From positions 1 through 64,000 of the forward strand of contig CAKZKD010000018.1 in the NCBI GenBank assembly GCA_937121175.1: DNA of 64,000 nt. Reading direction: 5' to 3'. A program made the translations under genes and the position numbers. The DNA is from an uncultured Flavobacteriales bacterium (GTDB lineage Bacteria > Bacteroidota > Bacteroidia > Flavobacteriales_G > Salibacteraceae). Of this stretch, positions 17,254-25,954 are shown in pieces (within the stretch, counting starts at the first letter, position 1; the number at the start of each line of letters is the position of its first letter). The notes under the pieces were generated by a model. The model saw only the letters and a list, made by a program, of their open reading frames with translations, had not been told where the DNA came from and did not search any database.

Positions 17254-17864
17254 TGTGTATTATACTTGCGTTAATGAATTTCACACAAGGTTTATCTGCA
17301 TTAAAAACGGTAATCTACAACTCAACCTACCTTTGTGAGAATGATTGGGAGGAGTTCTCTAAACACTGGGAGTTCAAGAAATACAAACGAAAAGAAATAA
17401 TTACCAATTCGGCGGAAACCGAACAATATCTGTACTTTATTCTTGAAGGAATTCAGAGGGTATATTTTATATCGGAGCAAAACAAAGAAGCCACATTAGT
17501 CTTTACCCATTCGAATTCTTTTGGCGGGGTTCTAGATTCTTTCCTTTTACAGCAACCTTCCGACTATTATTACGAATCTCTTACAGCATCTTCTGTACTT
17601 CGTATTAAGCATGAACATTTCGATGCATCTGTTAAGAAGTATCCTGAAATTCAAGAATTTATGGAACAAGCTTCCTATTTTTCAATCAAGGGATTACTTA
17701 CTCGTATGGCCGAATTGCAGTGTTACAGTTCCGAAGAGAAGTTTAAATCCTTATTGCATCGAAGCCCACAAATTCTACAATTAGCCCCCCATAAATACAT
17801 TGCCAATTATCTTGGAATCGACCCCACAAACTTCAGTAAACTACTGAATACCATAAAAATATAA
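17250..17864 (+). CDS. Crp/Fnr-like cyclic-nucleotide-binding-domain regulator
   Basis: A cNMP-binding beta-roll spans about residues 35-125 (KRKEIITNSAETEQYLYFILEGIQRV), followed by a long helix and a short winged helix at the C-terminus (YIANYLGIDPTNFSKLLNTIK). Such short Crp-like proteins are common in Bacteroidota and usually lack the cAMP-binding Arg, as this one appears to. The start may be the ATG at 17250, overlapping the previous gene, or the ATG at 17274 (MNFTQGL). It probably regulates the DUF4345 gene downstream or the SRPBCC gene. The ligand is unknown. Confidence 0.8.
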   Translation: MMCIILALMNFTQGLSALKTVIYNSTYLCENDWEEFSKHWEFKKYKRKEIITNSAETEQYLYFILEGIQRVYFISEQNKEATLVFTHSNSFGGVLDSFLLQQPSDYYYESLTASSVLRIKHEHFDASVKKYPEIQEFMEQASYFSIKGLLTRMAELQCYSSEEKFKSLLHRSPQILQLAPHKYIANYLGIDPTNFSKLLNTIKI

Positions 17865-17937
17865 TCTTGGTAATTACCAAGACTCAGATTATACTCACAG
17901 CTCATCTTTGCCTTGTAAAATTTAAAAACAAGGTAAA

Positions 17938-18351
17938 ATGAACATGCAAAAATTAATACAAACAAGCGGAAAAGTATTCACTGGATTTTCAATTCTTAGT
18001 ATCGGATATGTAAGTATATTTTCACTCATTTCCCCGCAAGGAACAATGGATTTAGTGCAAACTACGTTGCCTAATACAGATGCCATCAGCTCAATTCGAG
18101 GTATATATGGCGGAGTTGGAATGGCCGTTTCTATAAGCTTAATATACTTAATGCTGAAAGAGAACGGAAAAGCACTAATATTTCTCAGCCTATTTTGGGG
18201 AGCCTATGCCTTCTCAAGAGTATTAACAATAATGATTGACGGTGAATTGGGGGCATTTGGTACCCAATGGTTGATGATTGAAGGAGTTCTATGTTTAATA
18301 GGCCTTTTATTAACCTGGGTTAACCAAAGAGAAAAAGTTGCTTTTTTATAA
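17938..18351 (+). CDS. DUF4345 small membrane protein
   Basis: The 137-aa protein has four predicted helices and the DUF4345 pattern (SIRGIYGGVGMAVSISLIYLM, and FWGAYAFSRVLTIMIDG). The family has no known function. A CATCTTTG box, one base off the Bacteroidota -7 consensus, lies about 30 bp before the ATG, so it probably has its own promoter. The upstream Crp-like regulator is a candidate controller. A strong hairpin follows. Confidence 0.82.
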   Translation: MNMQKLIQTSGKVFTGFSILSIGYVSIFSLISPQGTMDLVQTTLPNTDAISSIRGIYGGVGMAVSISLIYLMLKENGKALIFLSLFWGAYAFSRVLTIMIDGELGAFGTQWLMIEGVLCLIGLLLTWVNQREKVAFL

Positions 18352-18365
18352 AATGTAAAACTTCA

Positions 18366-18396
18366 AAAACAGTGTTGGTTATGCCAACACTGTTTT
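18366..18396. terminator. Bidirectional terminator between convergent genes
   Basis: A perfect 13-bp stem (aaaacagtgttgg / ccaacactgtttt) has A and T runs on both sides. It lies between the DUF4345 gene and the convergent kinase gene. Confidence 0.88.
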
Positions 18397-18404
18397 AAAC
18401 ACAC

Positions 18405-19373
18405 CTATAACTCAATTAATACAGCATCTAATATCTTCAAATTATAATCATTCACCTTTTGGTGCGTTGGCATCCAACCCAGCAAAAACCTCGTAAAGTC
18501 TGCACATGCAAATGGATATAGTTGCCTCCACTCCTGCTCTAGTTCCTCAAAATCAATTAAGCTATTTGAGACTTTTAACGCAGAACCGAGCTTATCGAAA
18601 TAATAATCCAACAACTCCTCCTCGTGAACTAAACACTCTTCACCAGACAGACAACTTCCCAGAAAGTAAGCTACGTCTTTCATACCACACCCGCCACCAA
18701 CGTACTGAAAATCAACAGCAGCTACTTTGCTACCATCTTCCGAAAAACAGAAGTTTGCCAACTTGGCGTCTCCATGCACTATCGTTTGGTATTTGCATGA
18801 ATTCAGCTTATCGCCTATAACTGAAGCTTTGATTTTAAGTTCTTGATTTTTAAGCTTTTCCAATTCGTCGGGCCTTGTGGCCAAATGCCAATAGGTACCA
18901 ATTGGCCATAAACCATTGGGCTGTTTTCCTATGAAGTTGGCGTGAAAATTTGCTAGCCATTCCAAACACAGTTTCACCCCATCGAGGTCCAGGAAGTCTT
19001 TACGAACAGGAAATTCCAGATTCAAATCTTCAAGGACAATCCATTGTTGGTCACCTTCCGAAAAAGCACCAAGAAACTCAGGTAAACGACAAGAGTTATT
19101 ACACTGATTACTGTATTCCTTGTACCAGTGCGTTTCTATTTCGTACGACTTTACTTTTCGATTGTGCGAGTTATTCGTATTCCAACCTCTTGGATGGTTA
19201 GCTACAGGTTTTAATAAAATGTTTTTTACAACGACGGTCTGCCTTTTGGTTCCACTCAATCTTACCCTTGAAATCTTGCCATACCCGCTCCAAAGCGATT
19301 GAATTAGCTCAACTTCTTGAGCATGCTTCGCGTTTAGTTTTTGTAAAAGGAATTTTGAGAAAGATGTTTTCAA
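18405..19373 (-). CDS. Choline-kinase-like/APH phosphotransferase
   Basis: The 322-aa protein has the aminoglycoside-phosphotransferase/choline-kinase core. The Brenner-type catalytic loop is [13 protein letters not shown] (about residue 200), followed by the metal-binding [12 protein letters not shown]. The mixture HGDAKLAN and [13 protein letters not shown] is typical of the CHK/ecdysteroid-kinase-like branch (DUF227). It should phosphorylate a small hydroxylated substrate that cannot be named. There is no ATG near the start: the chosen codon is TTG at 19373, and an in-frame stop follows shortly upstream. It is single, convergent with the DUF4345 gene. Confidence 0.8.
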   Translation of the reverse strand: MKTSFSKFLLQKLNAKHAQEVELIQSLWSGYGKISRVRLSGTKRQTVVVKNILLKPVANHPRGWNTNNSHNRKVKSYEIETHWYKEYSNQCNNSCRLPEFLGAFSEGDQQWIVLEDLNLEFPVRKDFLDLDGVKLCLEWLANFHANFIGKQPNGLWPIGTYWHLATRPDELEKLKNQELKIKASVIGDKLNSCKYQTIVHGDAKLANFCFSEDGSKVAAVDFQYVGGGCGMKDVAYFLGSCLSGEECLVHEEELLDYYFDKLGSALKVSNSLIDFEELEQEWRQLYPFACADFTRFLLGWMPTHQKVNDYNLKILDAVLIEL

Positions 19374-19523
19374 ATTGATACAAGCTTGTTTTCGAAAGTA
19401 TTAATACTTCACTAATCAAATTCGATTCGTCGAAAACTAAATTTGAGATAGGTTTTTTCGATTACTGATTTTTTTACTATTGAACCAACAGTCAAAGCTC
19501 AAGAATTGCTTCATAAATAGCAC

Positions 19524-21050
19524 ATGTATTATTTTAATCGATTAGTTGACCAATTTGGCGGTGGCGAAGATGTTTTTGTATGCATACTTCTCGGCTTTGC
19601 CCTGTTGCTCGCAAACTCGTTCATTAAAAACAACAAAAAACGGTTCGTAACCAGCACCATCTCCTCTTTATTTCTGACTGCAGAAGTATTTTCTCTGTAC
19701 CTAACCCAAACTTTTATAGGCTACCAATTCTATTTGCACACCAACTTGCGCGGTATAAAAGGCATGGAAAGCCTTTTTGTGCTTCAGATAGTAATTACAG
19801 TTCTATTGTTTATTGGGCTTGTGGTATTATTTCAAAGTGCCCATTTCTTATGGATTAAATTCAAGCAACGCATTAAGAAAAGCGATAAAATCTATCGAAA
19901 TCGTAAAATTCTTATGATTTCTCTCGTACTTATTCATGTAGTACACGGAAGGTTTATAAAAGATACGTCAACCTTGTTACCCATTTTAGCCGCGGATAAC
20001 TCTGGAAATTTCAATGATGTATTGGCCAAACATGGCATGTCGGATTACGTTACTCCGAAAAACTTAAAATGTACTGTCGGCAAAAACATAATTGCCATTT
20101 CGATGGAATCGTTGGAAAACGGATTTTTGCATGAAAAATATGCGGCGATTAACGGTAATCTTAGAAAACTAAAAGAGAATTGGAACTTTGTACAAATGAG
20201 CCAAAACGTAGGAAGCAATTGGACGAGCGGTTCGCTATATACCTCTCTTACAGGCTTTCCTGCATACTTTGGAGTGTATGGTAATAGTATTTTTCAGACT
20301 GCCTACCACTCCAATATTTCTAGTGTTTCTCACACTCTAAAAAAGGCAGGTTACCAATTAACGTACATTAATGGAAACGCAGATGGGGGCGGTGTAAAAG
20401 AGATGCTTGGTATTTTGCAATTTGACAAAATAATTGATAAAAAAAACGCGCCCAAAACAGAATTCGAAAGTAAATTCGGCCTGCGCGACAAGGAAGTTTT
20501 TAGTGCTGCTAAGGCTGAATTGAAAAGATTAAGTGAATCTAAACAGCCATTTGGTTTATTCATTTCTACGACTGACACTCATTTTCCAGATGGGTTTTAT
20601 GATGAACGAATGGAAGCCGTGATTTCCAAACAAAAAAGCAATTTTGAATTTACTATAGCTACACTCAATTATCTGGTTGGTGATTTCATGGATTTCATAG
20701 AGCAGAATAACTTAGAGGAAAATACTGTCCTATTTTTATATCCAGATCATCTTAAAATGGGCAATCCATCGCTTTTAGAAGGCACAGGAAATCGTTCCCT
20801 CTATGTTATTACAAATTCCAATAACATTAAATTGAACAACAAGTACAACTATCAAATTGATCTGCCAAAAATTTTACTTCAAGGTGCTGAAGTAGAGCAC
20901 AACATGAAGTTCCTCACCGACTATTTGCCTTCTGATAAGGATCAATACATTCGAGACAACACATTAAGCCTTACTGAAATTAATACCAACGGAATTGTGA
21001 ATTCGGAAATTGAACCTTTGACTGTTGTAGACTCAACTCAAAGCCATTAG
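19524..21050 (+). CDS. LTA-synthase-like sulfatase-fold membrane enzyme
   Basis: About five N-terminal membrane helices (residues 15-150) precede an alkaline-phosphatase-superfamily domain. Visible metal and nucleophile sites are MESLEN (Glu), NWTSGSLYTSLTGFP (Thr nucleophile), the late TTDTHFPDG (His) and FLYPDHLKMG (Asp-His). This arrangement matches LtaS, MdoB and related phosphoglycerol or phosphoethanolamine transferases facing the periplasm. Gram-negative bacteria do not make lipoteichoic acid, so the acceptor may be a glycan or a lipid A-like molecule. That is inference. The gene is alone, with 150 bp before it and 144 bp after it, and no strong promoter box was seen. Confidence 0.82.
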   Translation: MYYFNRLVDQFGGGEDVFVCILLGFALLLANSFIKNNKKRFVTSTISSLFLTAEVFSLYLTQTFIGYQFYLHTNLRGIKGMESLFVLQIVITVLLFIGLVVLFQSAHFLWIKFKQRIKKSDKIYRNRKILMISLVLIHVVHGRFIKDTSTLLPILAADNSGNFNDVLAKHGMSDYVTPKNLKCTVGKNIIAISMESLENGFLHEKYAAINGNLRKLKENWNFVQMSQNVGSNWTSGSLYTSLTGFPAYFGVYGNSIFQTAYHSNISSVSHTLKKAGYQLTYINGNADGGGVKEMLGILQFDKIIDKKNAPKTEFESKFGLRDKEVFSAAKAELKRLSESKQPFGLFISTTDTHFPDGFYDERMEAVISKQKSNFEFTIATLNYLVGDFMDFIEQNNLEENTVLFLYPDHLKMGNPSLLEGTGNRSLYVITNSNNIKLNNKYNYQIDLPKILLQGAEVEHNMKFLTDYLPSDKDQYIRDNTLSLTEINTNGIVNSEIEPLTVVDSTQSH

Positions 21051-21194
21051 AACTATCACTCCCGTTTTATTTGTGTTTATTAAATACATTGTGGAAGTAA
21101 AATTGGGGCAATCAGAAATTTAGAAAGTGTAAAACACTGCATTCATTCGGTTGATTGGGTAATTTCGACGTGATAAAAGAAACAAGTACTTCAA

Positions 21195-22064
21195 ATGAAA
21201 AATAAAGGCCTAGAAAAATACGACCTACTTAAAAACGAACCAACAAAAAGGCAGTTTAGCATTGACAATCTTTCTGATTACTGGATAATAAACTCAAAAC
21301 ATTCTGGTGTTCCACACTCACATAGCTTCTATCAAATAATTTGGTTCAAAAGTGATGAAGGCGCACACTATATAGATTTTGAAGGGTACGAAATAAAAAA
21401 GAATCGAATTTTTTTCGTTGCAAAAAATCAAGTACACTATTTTGTGCAACGTAAAGATTACAAAGGCTATTTGCTTCATTTTAATGAGTCCTTTTTATTG
21501 AACAACGAAACTGATGTCAACTTTTTTTTAACCTATTGTATTTTCAATAATCAAGCGAACCCCTACTTTCAAATTCCCAAAGCGTTAGAAAGTACACTTT
21601 CAAAATTTCTAGATTTAATGGTTGTTGAAATCGAGAATAATTCCAAATTCGGCAACAGCCTTATCCTTTCAAATCTCTTAAAATCAATGCTACTAATTAT
21701 TGAACGAGAAATGAAGAAAAACCAGTCGAATAGCCCATTAATTAACAATTCTAACTATCACAAATTCATTGACCTCCTTGAAAAAAATTACGCAAACAAC
21801 TGGTCGGTCTCTGATTATGCCAACGCTTTATCAATTTCTACTAAAACATTGAACTCCTTGGTAAAAGCGACTAACGGAACTAAAGTTTCCAAAACAATTT
21901 CAGCTAGAATTATTTTGGAGGCAAAACGAAAACTCACGCACTCAAAATTATATATCAATCAAATTGCAAACGATTTGGGCTTCAACGACCCTTATTATTT
22001 CTCTAAATATTTTCTTAAACACGTAAACTGTTCTCCGGCAGAGTTCAGAAAATCGATTTCCTAA
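21195..22064 (+). CDS. AraC family regulator with cupin N-domain
   Basis: An N-terminal cupin-type sensor (VPHSHSFYQIIWFKSDEGAHYIDF) is followed by a linker and two helix-turn-helix motifs in the last 100 residues (SVSDYANALSISTKTLNSLV, then YINQIANDLGFNDPYYFSKYF). The length, 289 aa, is usual. A variant box TAATTTCG lies about 30 bp upstream. The small secreted protein 61 bp downstream is a likely target. The inducer is unknown. It is related to but distinct from the AraC gene at 24567. Confidence 0.9.
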   Translation: MKNKGLEKYDLLKNEPTKRQFSIDNLSDYWIINSKHSGVPHSHSFYQIIWFKSDEGAHYIDFEGYEIKKNRIFFVAKNQVHYFVQRKDYKGYLLHFNESFLLNNETDVNFFLTYCIFNNQANPYFQIPKALESTLSKFLDLMVVEIENNSKFGNSLILSNLLKSMLLIIEREMKKNQSNSPLINNSNYHKFIDLLEKNYANNWSVSDYANALSISTKTLNSLVKATNGTKVSKTISARIILEAKRKLTHSKLYINQIANDLGFNDPYYFSKYFLKHVNCSPAEFRKSIS

Positions 22065-22146
22065 ATTTACTGAACTAAGTCGTTTTTGTCCATTTTTTAA
22101 GATTCCAATTGCCTATAAAATTGCATTGTATTTAAAACTAAAAACA

Positions 22147-22533
22147 ATGAAAATGAGAAGCAAATTATCAATTGGAATCTTGTCTGCCTTTGCAGCCTTG
22201 ACATTATTAACGTTAACATCAATGAAAATGGAAGAAAACAAAACAAATGCCTATTTGGAAATTACCCTAGACATTAAATCAGAAAACAGAGCAAGCGCAG
22301 GTGGTGTTTATGTCAAATACAAATCACCATTTCTAACAACTGTAAAAGGAGCTACATCCAAAGAACTCTTGTTAAGAGGTGAAGATGTGCAAGTGCTGCA
22401 TGGCTTTGAGTCTGAAGAGGAAGCTAAAGCCTATTTATCATCAGAGCTATTTGAAAACGATGTGGTAAGAGAACTTAAACCTTATTTGGCAAGTAATCCA
22501 GAAATCAGAATCTACTCGGTGTTTAAAAATTAA
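22147..22533 (+). CDS. Small exported protein of unknown function
   Basis: I start at the ATG at 22147 (MKMRSKLSIGILS), just before a hydrophobic signal segment, rather than 22126. The mature ~100 residues have strand-helix alternation with LHGFESEEEAKAYLSSELF and end in a strand, which suggests a ferredoxin-like alpha/beta barrel similar to YCII or ABM proteins. No catalytic residue can be named. It is followed by a clear terminator and preceded by the AraC regulator, so the two make a plausible regulator-target pair. Confidence 0.65.
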   Translation: MKMRSKLSIGILSAFAALTLLTLTSMKMEENKTNAYLEITLDIKSENRASAGGVYVKYKSPFLTTVKGATSKELLLRGEDVQVLHGFESEEEAKAYLSSELFENDVVRELKPYLASNPEIRIYSVFKN

Positions 22534-22559
22534 GAACTCATTCTTTAAATGTAGATTAC

Positions 22560-22595
22560 AACAGCGCATTCCATGTAGTTTGCGCTGTTTTTTTT
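22560..22595 (+). terminator. Terminator with eight T residues
   Basis: A 9-bp stem (aacagcgca / tgcgctgtt) with a 12-nt loop runs into a run of eight T residues after the small exported protein gene. Confidence 0.88.
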
Positions 22596-22747
22596 ACCAA
22601 TCCTAACCCTATCCGATTCTGTTTTACCCTATTTTGGAAAACCATTCTATTCAGCCTTACCGTCCCATTTTTACACTAGTATTTCCCATTTTCATACTCT
22701 CTTGCATGTAAGCTTGCCTCAACTTTGTTCTATAAAACAAACAGAAA

Positions 22748-23377
22748 ATGGCAACTATTCAACAAGAACAAATTTCAAGTACTATTAAAGACTTGTATCT
22801 CGATTCGAAATACGACGGGATAAAAATGATAAAAGGTGTAGCAAAAAGTCTAATAAGACCAATGCAGCCAAGCGACTTTAAGGAAGCATACTTGTCGATA
22901 TCTAAAGAACAAGGCGAAGACCTTAAAGAATTAATTATTGAAAACAAGCTGAAGCACATTGTAGAATTCGGAACTTCTTTCGGAATATCCACTTTGTTTA
23001 TGGCTCAAGCTGCAATTGAGATTGGTGGGAAAATTATAACTACCGAACTCATACAATCGAAAGCTCTAAAGGCTATCGAAAACTTTAAAATGGCCGGCGT
23101 AAACCACCTAATAGAAGTTTGGGTAGGAAATGCAGTGCAAACCTTAAAGCAATACAAAGAACCAGTGGACCTTTTGTTTCTAGACGGCTGGAAAGACCTG
23201 TATTTACCTGTTTTTGAACTGCTTGAGTCAAATTTTCATTCAAACACTTTGGTTTACGTAGATAACGCTAACATGACTGACACGCAGAAATTTCTTGCAG
23301 TAATAGGCAAAAACCCGAATTACAACATAGAATACAAGTACAACGGAAAGGCTGCAATTATTAGCCTAATTAAATAA
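22748..23377 (+). CDS. Class I SAM-dependent O-methyltransferase
   Basis: The 209-aa protein carries a Rossmann-type SAM site: VEFGTSFGISTLFMAQA (motif I), ITTELIQSKA, and LLFLDGWKDLYLP (motif with acidic residues). It matches the Methyltransferase_24 or caffeoyl-CoA-like group, although the usual metal-binding Asp pair is not obvious. The substrate is unknown. It starts a run of three genes (methyltransferase, cupin, membrane protein) ahead of a second AraC regulator. A CAACTTTG box about 22 bp before the ATG is one base off the -7 consensus. Confidence 0.85.
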   Translation: MATIQQEQISSTIKDLYLDSKYDGIKMIKGVAKSLIRPMQPSDFKEAYLSISKEQGEDLKELIIENKLKHIVEFGTSFGISTLFMAQAAIEIGGKIITTELIQSKALKAIENFKMAGVNHLIEVWVGNAVQTLKQYKEPVDLLFLDGWKDLYLPVFELLESNFHSNTLVYVDNANMTDTQKFLAVIGKNPNYNIEYKYNGKAAIISLIK

Positions 23378-23400
23378 TAAACACTTTAAAATCAGGAATT

Positions 23401-23835
23401 ATGAAAGAGAAAGAAATTATAAGAAAGGGAAAAGGTGATAACTACAATTACTCACAAGACCACTGCTTTGTCAAACTATCGTCAAGACACACCAACGGCG
23501 AATTGAGTTTTGTTGAAGATACGCTAAAACCAGGATTCTACTTGGCCAGGCATCACCATAAAATAATGACCGAAGTATTCTACATTTTGGAAGGTGTTGT
23601 GGAGTTAATTTTTGACGACGAAACGCTAATTTGCACAGCTGGAGACACCATTACGGTTCCACCAAATGTATGGCATGCAGCTAGTTGCGAAAAAGGCGGA
23701 AAAATGTTATCCATTTTCAAAAACGGTCAGTTCGATTTGTACCTAGAAACGCTTTCGAAAATGACAGATGCAGATTTTGCAGATGCAGAAAAAATGAAAG
23801 CAGTTTCTGCTGAATACGATATCTACGAAGGGTAG
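23401..23835 (+). CDS. Cupin domain protein
   Basis: A single small cupin barrel. Metal-binding motif 1 is ARHHHKIMTEVFYILEG and motif 2 is PPNVWHAA, so two or three His and a Glu are in place for a metal ion. Small cupins of this type bind sugars, sugar nucleotides or dioxygenase-type substrates; the exact activity cannot be read here. It follows the methyltransferase by 23 bp and probably shares its mRNA. Confidence 0.85.
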   Translation: MKEKEIIRKGKGDNYNYSQDHCFVKLSSRHTNGELSFVEDTLKPGFYLARHHHKIMTEVFYILEGVVELIFDDETLICTAGDTITVPPNVWHAASCEKGGKMLSIFKNGQFDLYLETLSKMTDADFADAEKMKAVSAEYDIYEG

Positions 23836-23867
23836 CGGTACTTTTTAATTTGCACAACACCCCTCCT

Positions 23868-23895
23868 AGTCATGCTGAATTTATTTCAGCATCTC
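23868..23895. repeat. REP-like hairpin, copy 1
   Basis: A perfect 8-bp inverted repeat (atgctgaa / ttcagcat) sits in 'agtCATGCTGAA...TTCAGCATctca'. This resembles the Bacteroidota intergenic repeat that gives the false peptide HAEFISASQ. It falls inside the N-terminal extension of the 23850 ORF and argues against that start. Confidence 0.7.
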
Positions 23896-23945
23896 AAATT
23901 TTACTATTTAATAGATTTTCAAATAGATTAGGGATCGTTATAAAT

Positions 23946-24542
23946 ATGGAAGTTATCAAAAAAAACTACGGATGGGTCATCGTTGCTATTTTGGCAACGT
24001 TGCCATTAATTCCGTTATCTAATGTTCTTAGTCAAAGCGGTTTATTGACCAGCTCCTTAGCGGACGAAGAAAGCCAAAAAGCAATTGGTATGCTGTATCA
24101 CATTACTGGTGAATTCTCGATACGCTGGATGACTGCAGTTCTTTCTTGCACTCCATTTTTTATACTCTTTGGCGTGACTAATTTGTTTGTTCGGCAAGCT
24201 ATGGGAATAGCAACAGCAGTATGGAGTTTATTGCATTTTTTGTTTTTTATTCTCGCAGAAGGTTTTTTAGAAACCTTTACTCAAGTAAATTTCATTCTTG
24301 GCTTTATTGCGACACTTATATTGATTCCATTACTCTTGACTTCCAACCGAAAAGCATTGAAACGCCTAAAATCAAATTGGAAGAAAATTCAGCGCTATGC
24401 CTATTTAGTGATACTACTGAGCCTTACCCACGTGGTGATTTTGGAAAAAACCTGGCTCATTTATACCATAATTGTTGGTTTAGGGTTCATTATTCGCATC
24501 CCCTTTGTAAAGCATAAATTTATGGCCAGAAGAATGACCTAA
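23946..24542 (+). CDS. Ferric-reductase-like/MsrQ-type membrane protein
   Basis: From the ATG at 23946 (MEVIKKNYGW) the protein has six predicted membrane helices and the WKKIQRYAYLVILLSLTHVV segment of the ferric-reductase-like superfamily. The conserved His residues (in YHITGEF, LLHFLFF and LTHVV) can hold heme. Similar proteins (MsrQ, YedZ) are heme-bearing partners of periplasmic methionine sulfoxide reductase. No msrP is nearby, so the partner is uncertain. The track start at 23850 reads through a REP repeat and is rejected. It ends 24 bp before the next AraC gene. Confidence 0.75.
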   Translation: MEVIKKNYGWVIVAILATLPLIPLSNVLSQSGLLTSSLADEESQKAIGMLYHITGEFSIRWMTAVLSCTPFFILFGVTNLFVRQAMGIATAVWSLLHFLFFILAEGFLETFTQVNFILGFIATLILIPLLLTSNRKALKRLKSNWKKIQRYAYLVILLSLTHVVILEKTWLIYTIIVGLGFIIRIPFVKHKFMARRMT

Positions 24543-24566
24543 AACTGTTGCATTAAACGTAAATTA

Positions 24567-25442
24567 ATGACGCTAAAACATCCGAAAATAGAATTCGAAA
24601 ACAATCGTTTTCCATCGTCTTCTTTTGACTTGGTGGATATACAAAAAGTGTTGACTGCGAAATACGAGAACCACTCGCCTTTCGAATTGCATCGTATCGA
24701 CTTTTTCACCATTGTGCTTTATACGGCAGGAAATGAGCTACACACCATTGACTTTAATAACTATCCCTGTAAAAAAGGGACTGTACTTCTTCTACGAAAG
24801 GGACAGCTTCATAAATTCTCAGAGTCAACAGTAGAAGGAGTAATTTTAGTATTTACTTATGATTTTTTATCCAGTTATTTTACCAAATCTGAGGTTGAAA
24901 ATGCCCTGCTCATCTTTAACGAATTCCTAAAACAACCTGCAATTCAACTTACCGAGCAACAATTGGTTTCAATGCAAATAACAATAGAACAAATACAACA
25001 CGAATACCTGAACATGCAAGATGAGCAGTCGCCTAAAATAATTAGGAGTTTACTGCAGGTAATCATAAACACAGTTTACAGGGTAGTGCCATTAAAGCAT
25101 TCGACGGAGACTAATAAAAAATACTTATCGGATTTCATTTGCTTTCAAGGCATGATAGAAGCCGATTATAATCCAACAACTAAGGTAAATGACTATGCAC
25201 AACGGTTAGGTATCCACCCAAAAACATTAAACACGATTACACAACGTGTTGTGAGTAAATCGGCAAAAACGTTTATTGACGAAATCTTAATCAATAACAT
25301 AAAAAGACAACTGCTAAATGCTCCGCTTTCTATTAAGGAAATAGCCTACCAATGTGGATTTGCGGAAACCACTAATTTCAACAATTACTTCAAGAAACGA
25401 GTAGGGAAAACACCGCTAGAATTCAGAAAAAATAAAAACTAG
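24567..25442 (+). CDS. AraC family regulator
   Basis: The 291-aa protein has an N-terminal cupin-like sensor (HRIDFFTIVLYTAGNELHTIDF) and a C-terminal double helix-turn-helix (KVNDYAQRLGIHPKTLNTITQ and SIKEIAYQCGFAETTNFNNYF). It starts 24 bp after the ferric-reductase-like gene and is followed 13 bp later by a small exported protein. It is the third AraC gene within 9 kb. These are not close copies, so they were probably acquired independently. Confidence 0.9.
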   Translation: MTLKHPKIEFENNRFPSSSFDLVDIQKVLTAKYENHSPFELHRIDFFTIVLYTAGNELHTIDFNNYPCKKGTVLLLRKGQLHKFSESTVEGVILVFTYDFLSSYFTKSEVENALLIFNEFLKQPAIQLTEQQLVSMQITIEQIQHEYLNMQDEQSPKIIRSLLQVIINTVYRVVPLKHSTETNKKYLSDFICFQGMIEADYNPTTKVNDYAQRLGIHPKTLNTITQRVVSKSAKTFIDEILINNIKRQLLNAPLSIKEIAYQCGFAETTNFNNYFKKRVGKTPLEFRKNKN

Positions 25443-25455
25443 AAAAACTCAAATC

Positions 25456-25872
25456 ATGGTCTCAAAAACAACTTTTGTTGCATTAATCTCTTTCTTATTA
25501 TTTGCGCATAATTCAATGGCTCAGGAGCCTACTTCCCAAAACGATTATTGGATTGGTCAAGAACTATGGTACAAATACACTGGCGGCATGGAGTTTCATG
25601 TGAAGTTCGAAAAAGAAGGAATGAGCTATCAGGCACTTTCGAAATCCAAACCGGATGTTTGGTGGGGGCCTTTTCCGTTTAATTCTCTACTTACAGACAA
25701 AGGCGAATACCTATTGGCTTGGTACGAAGAAGGCTATGGAGATTACGTAACCTTACTAATCGACCCAAAAAACAAAACCTTATACGGAAGTGCCATTATT
25801 GCATTGAAGGATGGACCAAAAACACACTTGCAGCCTGCGAAGATTTATAAAATGATTGGAGAGAAAGAGTAG
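25456..25872 (+). CDS. Exported MoaF-like domain protein
   Basis: A signal peptide (about residues 1-22, NSMAQ) is followed by a ~110-residue beta barrel. The phrases WYKYTGGMEFHVKFEKEG and LAWYEEGYGDYVTLLIDPKNKTLYG resemble the MoaF/phenolic-acid-decarboxylase-like lipocalin fold. In those enzymes the barrel binds small organic acids. No catalytic Tyr/Glu set can be confirmed here. It is 13 bp after the AraC gene and probably in its operon. Confidence 0.55.
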   Translation: MVSKTTFVALISFLLFAHNSMAQEPTSQNDYWIGQELWYKYTGGMEFHVKFEKEGMSYQALSKSKPDVWWGPFPFNSLLTDKGEYLLAWYEEGYGDYVTLLIDPKNKTLYGSAIIALKDGPKTHLQPAKIYKMIGEKE

Positions 25873-25954
25873 CGTAATTTTACATTTTCGGGTTCAATCT
25901 GTAAGAATTACATCTAATCAGTGCTTAATTAAGGAATTCTTATGCATAGATGGA

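Noticed and set aside
23850-23945. N-terminal extension of the ferric-reductase-like protein
   Set aside because: The extra 32 residues translate a REP-like repeat (HAEFISASQ). The ATG at 23946 starts the membrane protein proper.
25856-25954. TTG start of the MFS transporter from the ORF track
   Set aside because: It lies inside the previous gene and adds a non-hydrophobic, non-family stretch. The GTG at 25955 is a better start.
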